64,000 bases of DNA from Arachnia propionica (GTDB lineage: Bacteria > Actinomycetota > Actinomycetes > Propionibacteriales > Propionibacteriaceae). Location: assembly GCF_003932785.1 (NCBI RefSeq), contig NZ_RQYT01000001.1:186001-250000 (forward strand). The letters are read 5' to 3'. The stretch's first letter is position 1. Every line of letters begins with the position of its first letter. A model generated the notes under the pieces. It worked only from the letters and a program-made list of their open reading frames with translations. It ran no database searches and was not told where the DNA came from. Shown piece by piece: positions 31,419 through 39,157 of the stretch. Both the position numbers and the translations under genes were made by a program.

Positions 31419-31721
31419 ATGATTCCGTTGCAGCTGATGATCCTCATCGAGAGCGACGTGGACCCGCGTCTCTTCGCGCTGGCCCTCGGGCCGGTGTCGG
31501 CGGTGATGTTCTTCACCTACATCTACCGCCGCTACCGCAACACCGACAAGTCGTACCAGTTCGAGAGCCGCACCCGGATCGAGCTGGAGAACATCGTCCA
31601 GCACGACGAGTACTCCCGGCACATCAGTCGCACCCGTAACAGTTCGGTGGAAGGGCGCCAGCTGTCAGCCAACCCCAGGCAGCGGCTCACCGCCCGCGGC
31701 AGGTTCGGTTGGTTCTCCTGA
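31419..31721 (+). CDS. Small single-pass membrane protein of the SPFH operon
   Basis: A 100-residue protein I do not recognise by family. Residues 1-10 and 18-34 are hydrophobic (LFALALGPVSAVMFFTYIY), followed by a strongly basic, polar tail (RRYRNTDKSYQF to RLTARGRFGWF). It begins 10 bases after the zinc-ribbon gene and is probably co-translated with it. Together the three look like one membrane complex. The last 57 bases overlap the convergent Trp-rich gene, so its 3' end or the other gene's end should be treated with some caution. Confidence 0.7.
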   Translation: MIPLQLMILIESDVDPRLFALALGPVSAVMFFTYIYRRYRNTDKSYQFESRTRIELENIVQHDEYSRHISRTRNSSVEGRQLSANPRQRLTARGRFGWFS

Positions 31722-32522
31722 CCGGGGATCCCGGAGCCAGATGGTGACGTCGGGCCCCCACCCGGCCAGGGTCGTGCCCCCTCCCAGGCAGGGAATCGGA
31801 GCGTAGGCACAGTCGAGGTAGCCCAGCTGGGTGACGTGGACGGCGTCGTGGGTGCGAGCCACCCTCGCCCAGTCCGGTTCGACGACCCGGTGCCCGGCGA
31901 ACCACTCCCCCAGGAGGCTGTCCCCGCCCTCCGGGAACCACCACGGCTGCGCCTCGACCAGCTGCACCCAGTCCTTGGCCGAGGCCACCTCGAAGACTCT
32001 CGGGGCGAAACCCATCTGAACCGGCCGCCACGGCACCTCCTGGTCGAGCAGGTGCCACGGGTCGAAGAAGGCGTCCTCCGCTCCCCAGAACTCCACGGCC
32101 GGTGCGCCGTACCACGGCCCGCTCGTCGTCCTCAGGCACATCCGATACGGCGGGGCCTCACCCGCAGCGGCGGCTGGGACCTGGTGGACGGGTGTGGTCC
32201 ACCAGCGGGAGTTCACGGCGTCCTGCCCCACTGGATGATGCTGCGTCTGTCGGAACTCCTTGCGCGGCCCCGTGGCCAGCTCCACCTGGGAGGCGGGCTG
32301 GAAGGGGCGCGACCATGCCCGCCGAACTGGTTCGGGTACCACCTCATCGACCGACAGCTGCGGCCAGGCCCAAGGGTCGAAGGGTTCCGGCCCCATGGGC
32401 GGCAGCTCCTCCACCATGACCTCGCCCAAGGCCTCCTGCCACCGCTGGATCTCAACCCCTTGGACCCGTTCGGCCGCAAGCATCGCCAACAGCGGGCGAG
32501 GGAACAGGTCATCCGTCGCCAA
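31665..32522 (-). CDS. Unknown Trp-rich protein
   Basis: A 285-residue acidic protein with no signal peptide or membrane helix and an unusual tryptophan content (about 15, many in pairs such as RWWTTP, QPWWFPEG, DPWHLL). A conserved-looking core is DWARVARTHDAVHVTQLGYLD, followed by AGWGPDVTIWLRD. I cannot assign a family. The start is a TTG at 32522 with AGGAA upstream, so it is uncertain. Codon use (GC in third positions) supports a real gene, although its end overlaps the previous gene by 57 bases. The hydrolase stop lies 38 bases upstream on the same strand. Confidence 0.6.
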   Translation of the reverse strand: MATDDLFPRPLLAMLAAERVQGVEIQRWQEALGEVMVEELPPMGPEPFDPWAWPQLSVDEVVPEPVRRAWSRPFQPASQVELATGPRKEFRQTQHHPVGQDAVNSRWWTTPVHQVPAAAAGEAPPYRMCLRTTSGPWYGAPAVEFWGAEDAFFDPWHLLDQEVPWRPVQMGFAPRVFEVASAKDWVQLVEAQPWWFPEGGDSLLGEWFAGHRVVEPDWARVARTHDAVHVTQLGYLDCAYAPIPCLGGGTTLAGWGPDVTIWLRDPRSGEPTEPAAGGEPLPGVG

Positions 32523-32560
32523 GGCGCACCCGTTCCTGATCGTCGCTCAGGGTCGGATCC

Positions 32561-33388
32561 TCATCCCTCGATCTGGTCCATGAAGTCGAGGACGGCCCGG
32601 TTCCACTGGTCGGCGTGGGAGACGTTGACCCCGTGGGGTCCGGACTCGATGACGACGAGTTTCGACTGCGGCGCGTACTCCACCATGCGGGCGCTGGACT
32701 TGGCCAGGGGGACGTTCTGGTCGCCGTCGCCGTGGATGACCAGCAGCGGCACGTCGATGCGCATGCAGTCGTCGCGCAGGTCCGTGGCCCAGCTCATGAC
32801 GCAGGCACTCGCGGCGTGCGGGTCCGACTGGCGGGCGATGGCCACGGCCCCGGCCAGGGTGTCGGCGTCGACGGTGAGTCCCTCGGAGTTGCTGAAGAAC
32901 CAGGTGCAGAACTGCTCGACGAAACCGTGATGGTCCGCCGTGACCGAGTCGGCGATGCCCTGGAAACCGTCGAGCGGCATCGCCCCGTCGGGGTTGTCCT
33001 CGGTGATGCACAGCGCCGGGCAGATCGAGCCGGACAGGATGGCGCCGGCGACCCGCCCCGAGCCCCGGGTGGCGAGGTAACGGGCCACCTCTCCCCCACC
33101 CATGGAGAAGCCGAGCAGCACCGCTGACCTCAGGTCGAGGCCGCTCATGACCGCGTCGAGATCCTCGGCGAGGGTGGTGTAGGAGTAGTCCCCCTGCGGC
33201 TTGTCGGACCGGCCGAAGCCTCGGCGGTCATAGGCGATGACCCGGTAGCCCGCGTCGGCGAAGACCTTCGCGTTCGCCTCGAAGGCGGCCCCCGACAGCG
33301 GCCAGCCGTGGATGAGCACGAGCGGCCGTCCGGTGCCGGTGTCGGTGTAGTGGAGCGAGACCCCGTCGGGGGTGGTCAGTTTCGGCAT
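32561..33388 (-). CDS. Alpha/beta hydrolase, non-heme chloroperoxidase/arylesterase type
   Basis: A 275-residue single-domain hydrolase with oxyanion HGWPLSG, the nucleophile elbow GFSMGG (Ser about 95), Asp in IHGDGDQNVP and His in SGPHGVNVSH. Length and motifs match the cofactor-free haloperoxidase/arylesterase family, in which peroxidation is usually a side activity of an esterase. Two adjacent ATGs occur at 33391 and 33388; GGAGG lies better spaced for the second, which I used. No signal peptide. Confidence 0.9.
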   Translation of the reverse strand: MPKLTTPDGVSLHYTDTGTGRPLVLIHGWPLSGAAFEANAKVFADAGYRVIAYDRRGFGRSDKPQGDYSYTTLAEDLDAVMSGLDLRSAVLLGFSMGGGEVARYLATRGSGRVAGAILSGSICPALCITEDNPDGAMPLDGFQGIADSVTADHHGFVEQFCTWFFSNSEGLTVDADTLAGAVAIARQSDPHAASACVMSWATDLRDDCMRIDVPLLVIHGDGDQNVPLAKSSARMVEYAPQSKLVVIESGPHGVNVSHADQWNRAVLDFMDQIEG

Positions 33389-33448
33389 CATTGCCTCCGT
33401 ATCGTTGCTGGCAGGAGCCAGATTACCGTGAGAGCGCACCCGATGGGG

Positions 33449-34738
33449 TCACTGGTAGGCGGCCCTGCTGACGACGAAGCTGCCGGGTTTGGCGAATTCA
33501 CGGTTCAGGTAGTCCTGATAGGTCCCGGGCGCGATGAACCCGCTGGTGTTCAGGATGTCGCTGCCCGTCCTGCCGATCACCGTGTCGGCGAGGAGCACGC
33601 AGTTGGTGCTCAACACGAAGTAGGTCCTGAACCTGCCCGAGCGGAACTTGAACATCTGTGCCCCGGTCTGCGCCACCAGGTCGTGGGCGTAGGTCTCCTT
33701 CCCCGGCTCCACCGGCGTGGGTGCCCAGGGAAGGGTCATCTCCCGGATCGAGTCGAGCTGGTCCTCCACCGCGGCACGCTGCGCCTCGTCGAGGACGATC
33801 CCGTAGCCGAACAGGGTCTTCCCGCTCACCCGCTTGCAGAACTCGATGTAGCTGTCCCGTTCCACCGTGAACAGCACCCCGTCGCCCATCATCCCGAACA
33901 TGCGGCTCGAGTGGTCGTCGTAGTTCCCGTAGGACCAGACGGCGCCACGGTAGGCCAGGTCCACGTGTCCGACCGCCCCGAACCCGGACTCGGTCACGTG
34001 GATGAACACCTCGAGATCCGGGGTCACGTCCTCCCGGGTCGGGGCATGACGCTGCACCCGGGGCGCGCCCTCCGCGACGGGGTCCTCCTCGTCGCCCGCC
34101 AGCAGCTCGTTGAGCTTCCGCAGCGCCGTGCGCGGCACGAGTGCCGCCACGACGATGGGGAGCGAGACCCGGTTCCTCCTCCCCCGCCTCCGCGCCTCGA
34201 ACTCGTGGTCGAAGGTGATGGCGTCACGCAGGTCCGTCACACCACGCATGACGAGGTAGAGCCCCAGCAACGACAGCTGGAGGTTCGTCCCCGCGACCGG
34301 GGAGAGCAGCGTCCCCACCCCCAGCACCGTGAGCCAGCAGGTGTTGAACAGGTAACGCCATCGCGGCCTGACCCGGTTGTCGCGGTGGATGAACCAGGTG
34401 ACCCCGTTGATGAAGGCCATGAGCAGCTCATAGATTCCCAGCAGCACCACGAGCAGGTGGACCGGGATGGCGGAGAGGAACTCCAACCCGCCCAGCACCA
34501 CCACGACGGCGATCCGGATCAGCGGCCCCCACACCGACCCCTCACCCCGGCGACGACCGACCAGCCGCAGCACGACGTCGACGACGGAGGACAGCAGGAG
34601 GTACAGGAGGAACAGCCTGACGACCAACTCGGCGAGGGTCGTCGTGAAGAGCATCAACAACGCCCCGACGGTGATGGAGAGGACTCCGCGCCAGAGGAAA
34701 ACCCTCGCTGTGGTCGCGGTACCGGATGGCGACGGCAT
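33449..34738 (-). CDS. DUF308/HdeD-like membrane protein fused to a papain-like domain
   Basis: A 429-residue protein. Residues 12-170 contain about six membrane helices in the HdeD/DUF308 pattern (VFLWRGVLSITVGALLML; LYLLLSSVVDVVLRLV). A basic linker EARRRGRRNR follows. The C-terminal region (about 240-429) has GAVGHVDLAY with His258 and LSTNCVLLADTVIG with Cys380. That His-before-Cys order is characteristic of circularly permuted papain-like (YiiX/LRAT/NlpC-related) enzymes; this is inference from motifs. I chose the ATG at 34738. An in-frame GTG at 34747 is also possible and lies nearer the GGAGG. Confidence 0.7.
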   Translation of the reverse strand: MPSPSGTATTARVFLWRGVLSITVGALLMLFTTTLAELVVRLFLLYLLLSSVVDVVLRLVGRRRGEGSVWGPLIRIAVVVVLGGLEFLSAIPVHLLVVLLGIYELLMAFINGVTWFIHRDNRVRPRWRYLFNTCWLTVLGVGTLLSPVAGTNLQLSLLGLYLVMRGVTDLRDAITFDHEFEARRRGRRNRVSLPIVVAALVPRTALRKLNELLAGDEEDPVAEGAPRVQRHAPTREDVTPDLEVFIHVTESGFGAVGHVDLAYRGAVWSYGNYDDHSSRMFGMMGDGVLFTVERDSYIEFCKRVSGKTLFGYGIVLDEAQRAAVEDQLDSIREMTLPWAPTPVEPGKETYAHDLVAQTGAQMFKFRSGRFRTYFVLSTNCVLLADTVIGRTGSDILNTSGFIAPGTYQDYLNREFAKPGSFVVSRAAYQ

Positions 34739-34759
34739 GGGCCCCACACCTCCTCCACT

Positions 34760-34779
34760 CGGGCACCCCACGGTGCCCG
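34760..34779 (-). terminator. Hairpin after the suf operon
   Basis: CGGGCACC, four unpaired bases, GGTGCCCG: a perfect eight-pair stem 10 bases after the sufT stop on the minus strand. It lacks a downstream T-run, so any termination would be weak or factor-assisted. It separates sufT from the DUF308-type gene. Confidence 0.45.
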
Positions 34780-34789
34780 GCAGGACAGG

Positions 34790-35170
34790 TCAGAGATTGT
34801 AGCCGATGGCGCGCAGCTGCTCCCGGCCGTCGTCGGTGATCATCTCCAGGGTCCACGGCGGCAGCCACACCCAGTTGATGGTCACGGAGGTGGCGAGCCC
34901 GTCGAGGACGTAACGGGTGTCGTACTCGATGCGGTCGGTCATCGGGCAGGTCGGCGACGTGAGGGTCATGTCGAGGGTGACGTTGCCCTCCTCGTCGATG
35001 GTGACGCCGTAGAGGAGGCCCAGGTCGACCACGTTGACCATGAGCTCCGGATCCACGACGTCCTTCATGGCCTCCTCGATCTCCTCCTCCGTCGGGAGGG
35101 CGCGGGGGGCGTCGTCGTCGGGCAGCTCGTCCTTGACGAGATCGGATGGGCGGGGTTCCGGTGTGTACAT
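34790..35170 (-). CDS. sufT: SufT-like Fe-S assembly protein (MIP18/DUF59 family)
   Basis: A 126-residue protein with an acidic N-terminus and the MIP18 core VVDPELMVNVVDLGLLYGV, then LTSPTCPMTD with the conserved cysteine, and VWLPPWTLEMITDDGREQL. SufT-type proteins help mature Fe-S proteins, especially when demand is high. Its ATG shares a base with the sufU stop (TGATG), so it is the last, translationally coupled gene of the suf operon. Confidence 0.92.
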   Translation of the reverse strand: MYTPEPRPSDLVKDELPDDDAPRALPTEEEIEEAMKDVVDPELMVNVVDLGLLYGVTIDEEGNVTLDMTLTSPTCPMTDRIEYDTRYVLDGLATSVTINWVWLPPWTLEMITDDGREQLRAIGYNL

Positions 35171-35610
35171 CAGTTCTCCTTGGAGGCCTGGGCGACGGCG
35201 TCCCTGAGGGCCGACCAGGCGAGCAGGGCGCACTTGACGCGCGCCGGGAACTTCGAGACGCCGGCGAAGGCGATGGCGTCCTCGAAACGGTCCTCGTCGG
35301 GGGTGATGGTCCCCTTGGAGTGCATCATCTCCAGGAACTCGTCGTAGAGACCGGAGAAGTGGTCGACGTCCTTGCCGATGACGAGGTCGCCGAGGATGGA
35401 GGTGGAGGCCTGCGAGATGGAGCAGCCCTCCCCGTCGTACGAGACATCCGCGATGGTCTCGCCGTCGAGATGCAGCCTGAGGGTCAGCTCGTCCCCGCAG
35501 GACGGGTTGACGTGGTGGACCTCGACCTCGTAGGGCTCGCGGAGCCCGCTGTGGTGCTTCTCCCGGTAGTGGTCGAGGATGATGGTCTGGTAGAGCTCGT
35601 CGAGGTTCAT
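35170..35610 (-). CDS. sufU: SufU zinc-dependent sulfurtransferase
   Basis: Accepts persulfide sulfur from SufS. The 146-residue product has the three conserved cysteines Cys38 (NPSCGDELTL), Cys63 (GEGCSISQAST) and Cys127 (RVKCALLAW). The 18-20 residue insertion between the second and third that separates SufU from IscU is present (DVDHFSGLYDEFLEMM). ATG at 35610, overlapping the sufS stop by four bases (ATGA). Confidence 0.95.
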   Translation of the reverse strand: MNLDELYQTIILDHYREKHHSGLREPYEVEVHHVNPSCGDELTLRLHLDGETIADVSYDGEGCSISQASTSILGDLVIGKDVDHFSGLYDEFLEMMHSKGTITPDEDRFEDAIAFAGVSKFPARVKCALLAWSALRDAVAQASKEN

Positions 35611-36836
35611 CGCGCTCCGAAGTAGTTCCTGGTGAACACGAGGGCGTCCGCGAGGGCGTCGATCTCCTCGCGGGTGGTGTGGACGTGGGCCGAGGCGCGG
35701 GTGGAGCTCTGCGCCCCGAGCCTGCGGTGCAGGGGCCGGGCGCAGTGGTGCCCGCCCCGGATCGCGATGCCGCGCGAGTCCAGCACCTGCATCACGTCGT
35801 GGGGGTGGATCCCCTCGAGGTTGAAGGAGCAGGCGCTGCCCCGCTCGACGGCCTCGGTGGGGCCGAGCAGCCTCAACCCGTCGATCGAGGTGAGCCGGTC
35901 GAGCATGTGGGCGGTGATCTCCTGCTCGTGGGCCGCGATCTCCGCCATGCCCACACCCTGCAGCCACCTCACGGCCGCCCCGAGTCCGACCGCCTGGGCG
36001 ATGGGAGGGGTGCCCGCCTCGAACCGGTGGGGTGGATCGGCGTAGGTGGAGCGCTCCATCTCCACCACCTCGATCATCTCCCCGCCGCCGAGGAACGGCG
36101 GCAGGTTCTCCAGCAGCTCCATCCGGCCCCACAGCACACCAATCCCGGTCGGCCCGCACATCTTGTGCCCGGTGAAGGCCACCAGGTCGGCCCCGAGCGC
36201 GGCCACGTCGAGGGGCTCGTGGGGCGCCGACTGCGAGGCGTCGACCACCATGACCGCGCCGACGGCGTGGGCTCGGGAGGCGATCTCCGCTACGGGGTTG
36301 CGGGTGCCCAGCACGTTGCTCACGTGGGTGATCGAGACCACCTTGGTGCGTTCGTTGATGAGTTCGGGGTCGCCGTCCAGGTCGAGCCTGCCCTCGTCGG
36401 TGACGTCGAACCAGCGGAGCCTCGCCCCGGTCCGTTCGCACACCAGCTGCCACGGCACGATGTTCGAGTGGTGCTCCATGACGGAGATCACCACCTCGTC
36501 GCCCTCCCGCAGGCGGGAGCCGAGGGTGTTCGCGGCCAGGTTGAGGGCCTCGGAGGCGTTCTTCGTGAACACGACCTCCTCCGGGCGCCTGGCCCCGATG
36601 AACGCCGCGATCGCGGCCCGGGCCCCCTCGTACGCCTCCGTCGCCTCGGCCCCGAGCAGATGCATGGCGCGGGCGACGTTGGCGTTGTGCATGAGGTAGT
36701 GCTCACTGATCGCCTCGACGACGGCGCGCGGCTTCTGCGAGGTGTTGGCCGAGTCGAGGTAGACGAGCGGATGGTCACCGACGGTGCGGCTGAGCACCGG
36801 GAACTGCTCCCGGATCGCATACACGTCGAAACCCAT
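35607..36836 (-). CDS. sufS: Cysteine desulfurase SufS
   Basis: PLP enzyme that removes sulfur from cysteine for Fe-S cluster assembly. The 409-residue product has EHHSNIVPWQ, the PLP lysine in AFTGHKMCGPTG (Lys225) and the persulfide-forming cysteine in RGGHHCARPLH (Cys365). Group II (SufS) length and motif; Cys365 lies on a short loop that typically needs SufU as acceptor. I used the ATG at 36836, just after GAGG; an in-frame GTG three codons earlier is possible. Confidence 0.96.
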   Translation of the reverse strand: MGFDVYAIREQFPVLSRTVGDHPLVYLDSANTSQKPRAVVEAISEHYLMHNANVARAMHLLGAEATEAYEGARAAIAAFIGARRPEEVVFTKNASEALNLAANTLGSRLREGDEVVISVMEHHSNIVPWQLVCERTGARLRWFDVTDEGRLDLDGDPELINERTKVVSITHVSNVLGTRNPVAEIASRAHAVGAVMVVDASQSAPHEPLDVAALGADLVAFTGHKMCGPTGIGVLWGRMELLENLPPFLGGGEMIEVVEMERSTYADPPHRFEAGTPPIAQAVGLGAAVRWLQGVGMAEIAAHEQEITAHMLDRLTSIDGLRLLGPTEAVERGSACSFNLEGIHPHDVMQVLDSRGIAIRGGHHCARPLHRRLGAQSSTRASAHVHTTREEIDALADALVFTRNYFGAR

Positions 36837-36859
36837 CGTCCTCACCTCGTCCTCGGTGT

Positions 36860-37618
36860 TCAGCGGGCCAGCTTGGCGAAGTTCTCGTAGCCCTCGACCT
36901 CGAGCCGTTCCGCCAGCTCCTTGCCGCCCTGCTCGACGATGCGGCCGTCGACGAAGACATGGACGAAGGTCGGCTCGATGTAGCGCAGGATGCGGGTGTA
37001 GTGGGTGATGAGCAGCACGGCGCGGTCGCCCTGGGCGGTGTACCGGTTCACGCCGTCGGAGACGACGCGCAGGGCGTCGATGTCCAGGCCGGAGTCGGTC
37101 TCGTCGAGGATGGCGGCCTTGGGGTTGAGCAGTTCCAGCTGCGCGATCTCGTGCCGCTTCTTCTCGCCGCCCGAGAACCCTTCGTTGACGGAACGTCCGG
37201 AGAAGGACTTGTCGAGCTGCATGCCGCCAAGCGCGGCCTCGACGTCCTTGACCCAGGTGCGGATCTTCGGGGCCTCACCGTCGAGCGCGGTCTTGGCGGT
37301 GCGCAGGAAGTTGGCCACCGAGACGCCGGGCACCTCGACGGGGTACTGCATGGCGAGGAAGAGGCCGGCGCGGGCGCGCTCGTCGACGGTCAGCTCGGTG
37401 AGCTCGACCCCGTCGAGGGTGACCGAACCGGAGGTGATCTCGTACTTCGGATGACCCGCGATGGAGTAGGCGAGCGTGGACTTGCCGGAGCCGTTGGGGC
37501 CCATGATGGCGTGGACCTCGCCGGGGTTCACGGTGAGGTTGACGCCCTTGAGGATCTGCTTGGGACCCTCCTCGGTCAGGACGTCGACGTGCAGGTCGGA
37601 GATGACGAGCTTGGACAT
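36860..37618 (-). CDS. sufC: Fe-S assembly ATPase SufC
   Basis: ABC-type ATPase subunit of the SufBCD scaffold. The 252-residue product has Walker A MGPNGSGKST, the SufC-specific signature FSGGEKKRHEI and Walker B ILDETDSGLDIDAL, where DETDSGLD rather than DEPT is typical of SufC. GGGTATCAGGA lies upstream of sufC where the Rieske gene ends, five bases before this ATG. Works in the cytoplasm with SufB and SufD. Confidence 0.96.
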   Translation of the reverse strand: MSKLVISDLHVDVLTEEGPKQILKGVNLTVNPGEVHAIMGPNGSGKSTLAYSIAGHPKYEITSGSVTLDGVELTELTVDERARAGLFLAMQYPVEVPGVSVANFLRTAKTALDGEAPKIRTWVKDVEAALGGMQLDKSFSGRSVNEGFSGGEKKRHEIAQLELLNPKAAILDETDSGLDIDALRVVSDGVNRYTAQGDRAVLLITHYTRILRYIEPTFVHVFVDGRIVEQGGKELAERLEVEGYENFAKLAR

Positions 37619-37623
37619 GGGTA

Positions 37624-37953
37624 TCAGGACTCCTGGATGTTCGGGATGGGGTGGTCGAGGTCGACGAGGATCTGGTCGTCGGCGATCCTGACCGGGTAGA
37701 CGGGGACGGGTTCGGTGGCCGGGAGGCACAGCGGCTGCCCGGATCTCAGGTCGAAGCGGGAGCCGTGGAGATAGCACTCGATGGTGCCCCCCTCGACGTC
37801 GCCCTCACTCAGCGCGACATGGCCGTGGCTGCACAGGTTGTGGATGGCGTAGTACTCGCCCTCGTGCCTGACGATGGCCAGTTCGTGCTCGTCGATGGCG
37901 AGCGGGGTGTCATCCACCAGCTCGTCCACCTCGGCGACGGCGATGAAGGTCAC
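37624..37953 (-). CDS. Rieske-type [2Fe-2S] ferredoxin of the suf operon
   Basis: A 109-residue soluble protein with the Rieske cluster set Cys41/His43 (NLCSHGHVAL) and Cys60/His63 (ECYLHGSRFDL). It resembles NirD/BphF-like ferredoxins of dioxygenase systems. A gene of this kind commonly sits between sufD and sufC in actinobacteria, suggesting an electron-transfer or cluster-handling role in assembly; this is inference from context. GTG start at 37953, overlapping the sufD stop (GTGA). Confidence 0.93.
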   Translation of the reverse strand: MTFIAVAEVDELVDDTPLAIDEHELAIVRHEGEYYAIHNLCSHGHVALSEGDVEGGTIECYLHGSRFDLRSGQPLCLPATEPVPVYPVRIADDQILVDLDHPIPNIQES

Positions 37954-39119
37954 GACTGCTCCTCGAGCAGCTTCGCGGCCAGCGCCAGCTCCTTCTCCAC
38001 CTGCTCCTGCAGACGTTCCTCCACCTCGGCGACACCGATGCGCCGGATGATGTCGTTGAAGAAGCCGTGGACGACGAGACGTCGGGCCTCGGCCTCGGGG
38101 ATGCCTCGGGAACGCAGGTAGAACAGTTGGAGATCGTCGAACCGACCGGTGGTGGAGCTGTGGCCGGCCCCCTCGATCTCGCCGGTCTCGATCTCCAGGT
38201 TGGGGACCGAGTCGGCGCGGCAGCCGTCGGTGAGCACGAGGTTCTTGTTCGCCTCGTAGGTCTCGATGCCCTCGGCGACCTTGCGGATCAGGACGTCGCC
38301 GATCCACACCGAGTTGGCGCCCTCACCCTGGAGCGCGCCCCGGTAGTCCACGTTGGACTTGGTCCTCGGCGCGTTGTGGTCGACGAAGAGGCGGTGCTGG
38401 ATGTGCTGTCCGGCGTCGACGAAGTAGATGCCGAACTGCTCGAGTTCCCCGCCCGGCCCGGCGAACCGGGCATTCTCCTGGAGCCGGATCACGTCCCCAC
38501 CGAGAGAGGCCTGGACAGTGCGCACCCGGGCGTCGCGTCCGACCTCGAGGCTGATCTGGCCACCGTGCCGTGCGTCGGCCTCCCAGTCGTTGACGAAGAC
38601 GAGGTTGATCTCGGCCCCGTCGCCGACCCGGATGTCGTACTTGGCGGCGTAGGAGCCGGATCCCTTGTAGTGGAACACGATGGTGGCCCGGGCGTTGGCC
38701 CCGACCTCCAGCACGAAGACCTCGGCGGCCTCGCCTCCGTTCCCGGTGCCGACGTGGACGTTCGCCTGCTCCAGTTCGGTCTCGGCCGGGATGCGCATGA
38801 GCGCCAGCTCCGCGCTCCGGGCCACGGCCAGAGCGGCGACGCGGTCCACAGGGGGCTCGATCGCCAGTTTCGGCAGTTCGTCGATGGGAAGGAGCGTGAA
38901 CTCGACCCCTTCCGGGGTCTCTCCTTCCCAGGTCAGCCCCGGCAGGGTCCCCCCCTCGGCCAGCAGGCCCTCGAGACGCTTCAGCGGGGTGAACCGCCAG
39001 ATCTCCTCCAGCCCGGTGGGCCTCGGGTGATCGGCGACCTCCCAGGACGGGGTGGGGTGCAGGTGGGAGGCGACGGTCTCGACGGCGCCGGCCACGTTCG
39101 GTGCAGCAGTGGTGCTCAA
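37950..39119 (-). CDS. sufD: Fe-S scaffold subunit SufD
   Basis: Scaffold partner of SufB and SufC. The 389-residue product has the right-handed beta-helix core (ENARFAGPGGELEQFGIYFV; VDHNAPRTKSNVDYRG). The C-terminal QLFYLRSRGIPEAEARRLVV with FFNDIIRRI is the SufBD family signature. The start is a TTG at 39119 preceded by AGAGGAAC; no ATG is suitably placed in this frame. Located 38 bases downstream of sufB. Confidence 0.93.
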   Translation of the reverse strand: MSTTAAPNVAGAVETVASHLHPTPSWEVADHPRPTGLEEIWRFTPLKRLEGLLAEGGTLPGLTWEGETPEGVEFTLLPIDELPKLAIEPPVDRVAALAVARSAELALMRIPAETELEQANVHVGTGNGGEAAEVFVLEVGANARATIVFHYKGSGSYAAKYDIRVGDGAEINLVFVNDWEADARHGGQISLEVGRDARVRTVQASLGGDVIRLQENARFAGPGGELEQFGIYFVDAGQHIQHRLFVDHNAPRTKSNVDYRGALQGEGANSVWIGDVLIRKVAEGIETYEANKNLVLTDGCRADSVPNLEIETGEIEGAGHSSTTGRFDDLQLFYLRSRGIPEAEARRLVVHGFFNDIIRRIGVAEVEERLQEQVEKELALAAKLLEEQS

Positions 39120-39157
39120 CTTCTTGTTCCTCTTTGTCTTCTTGTTCGGGGCCGGGC

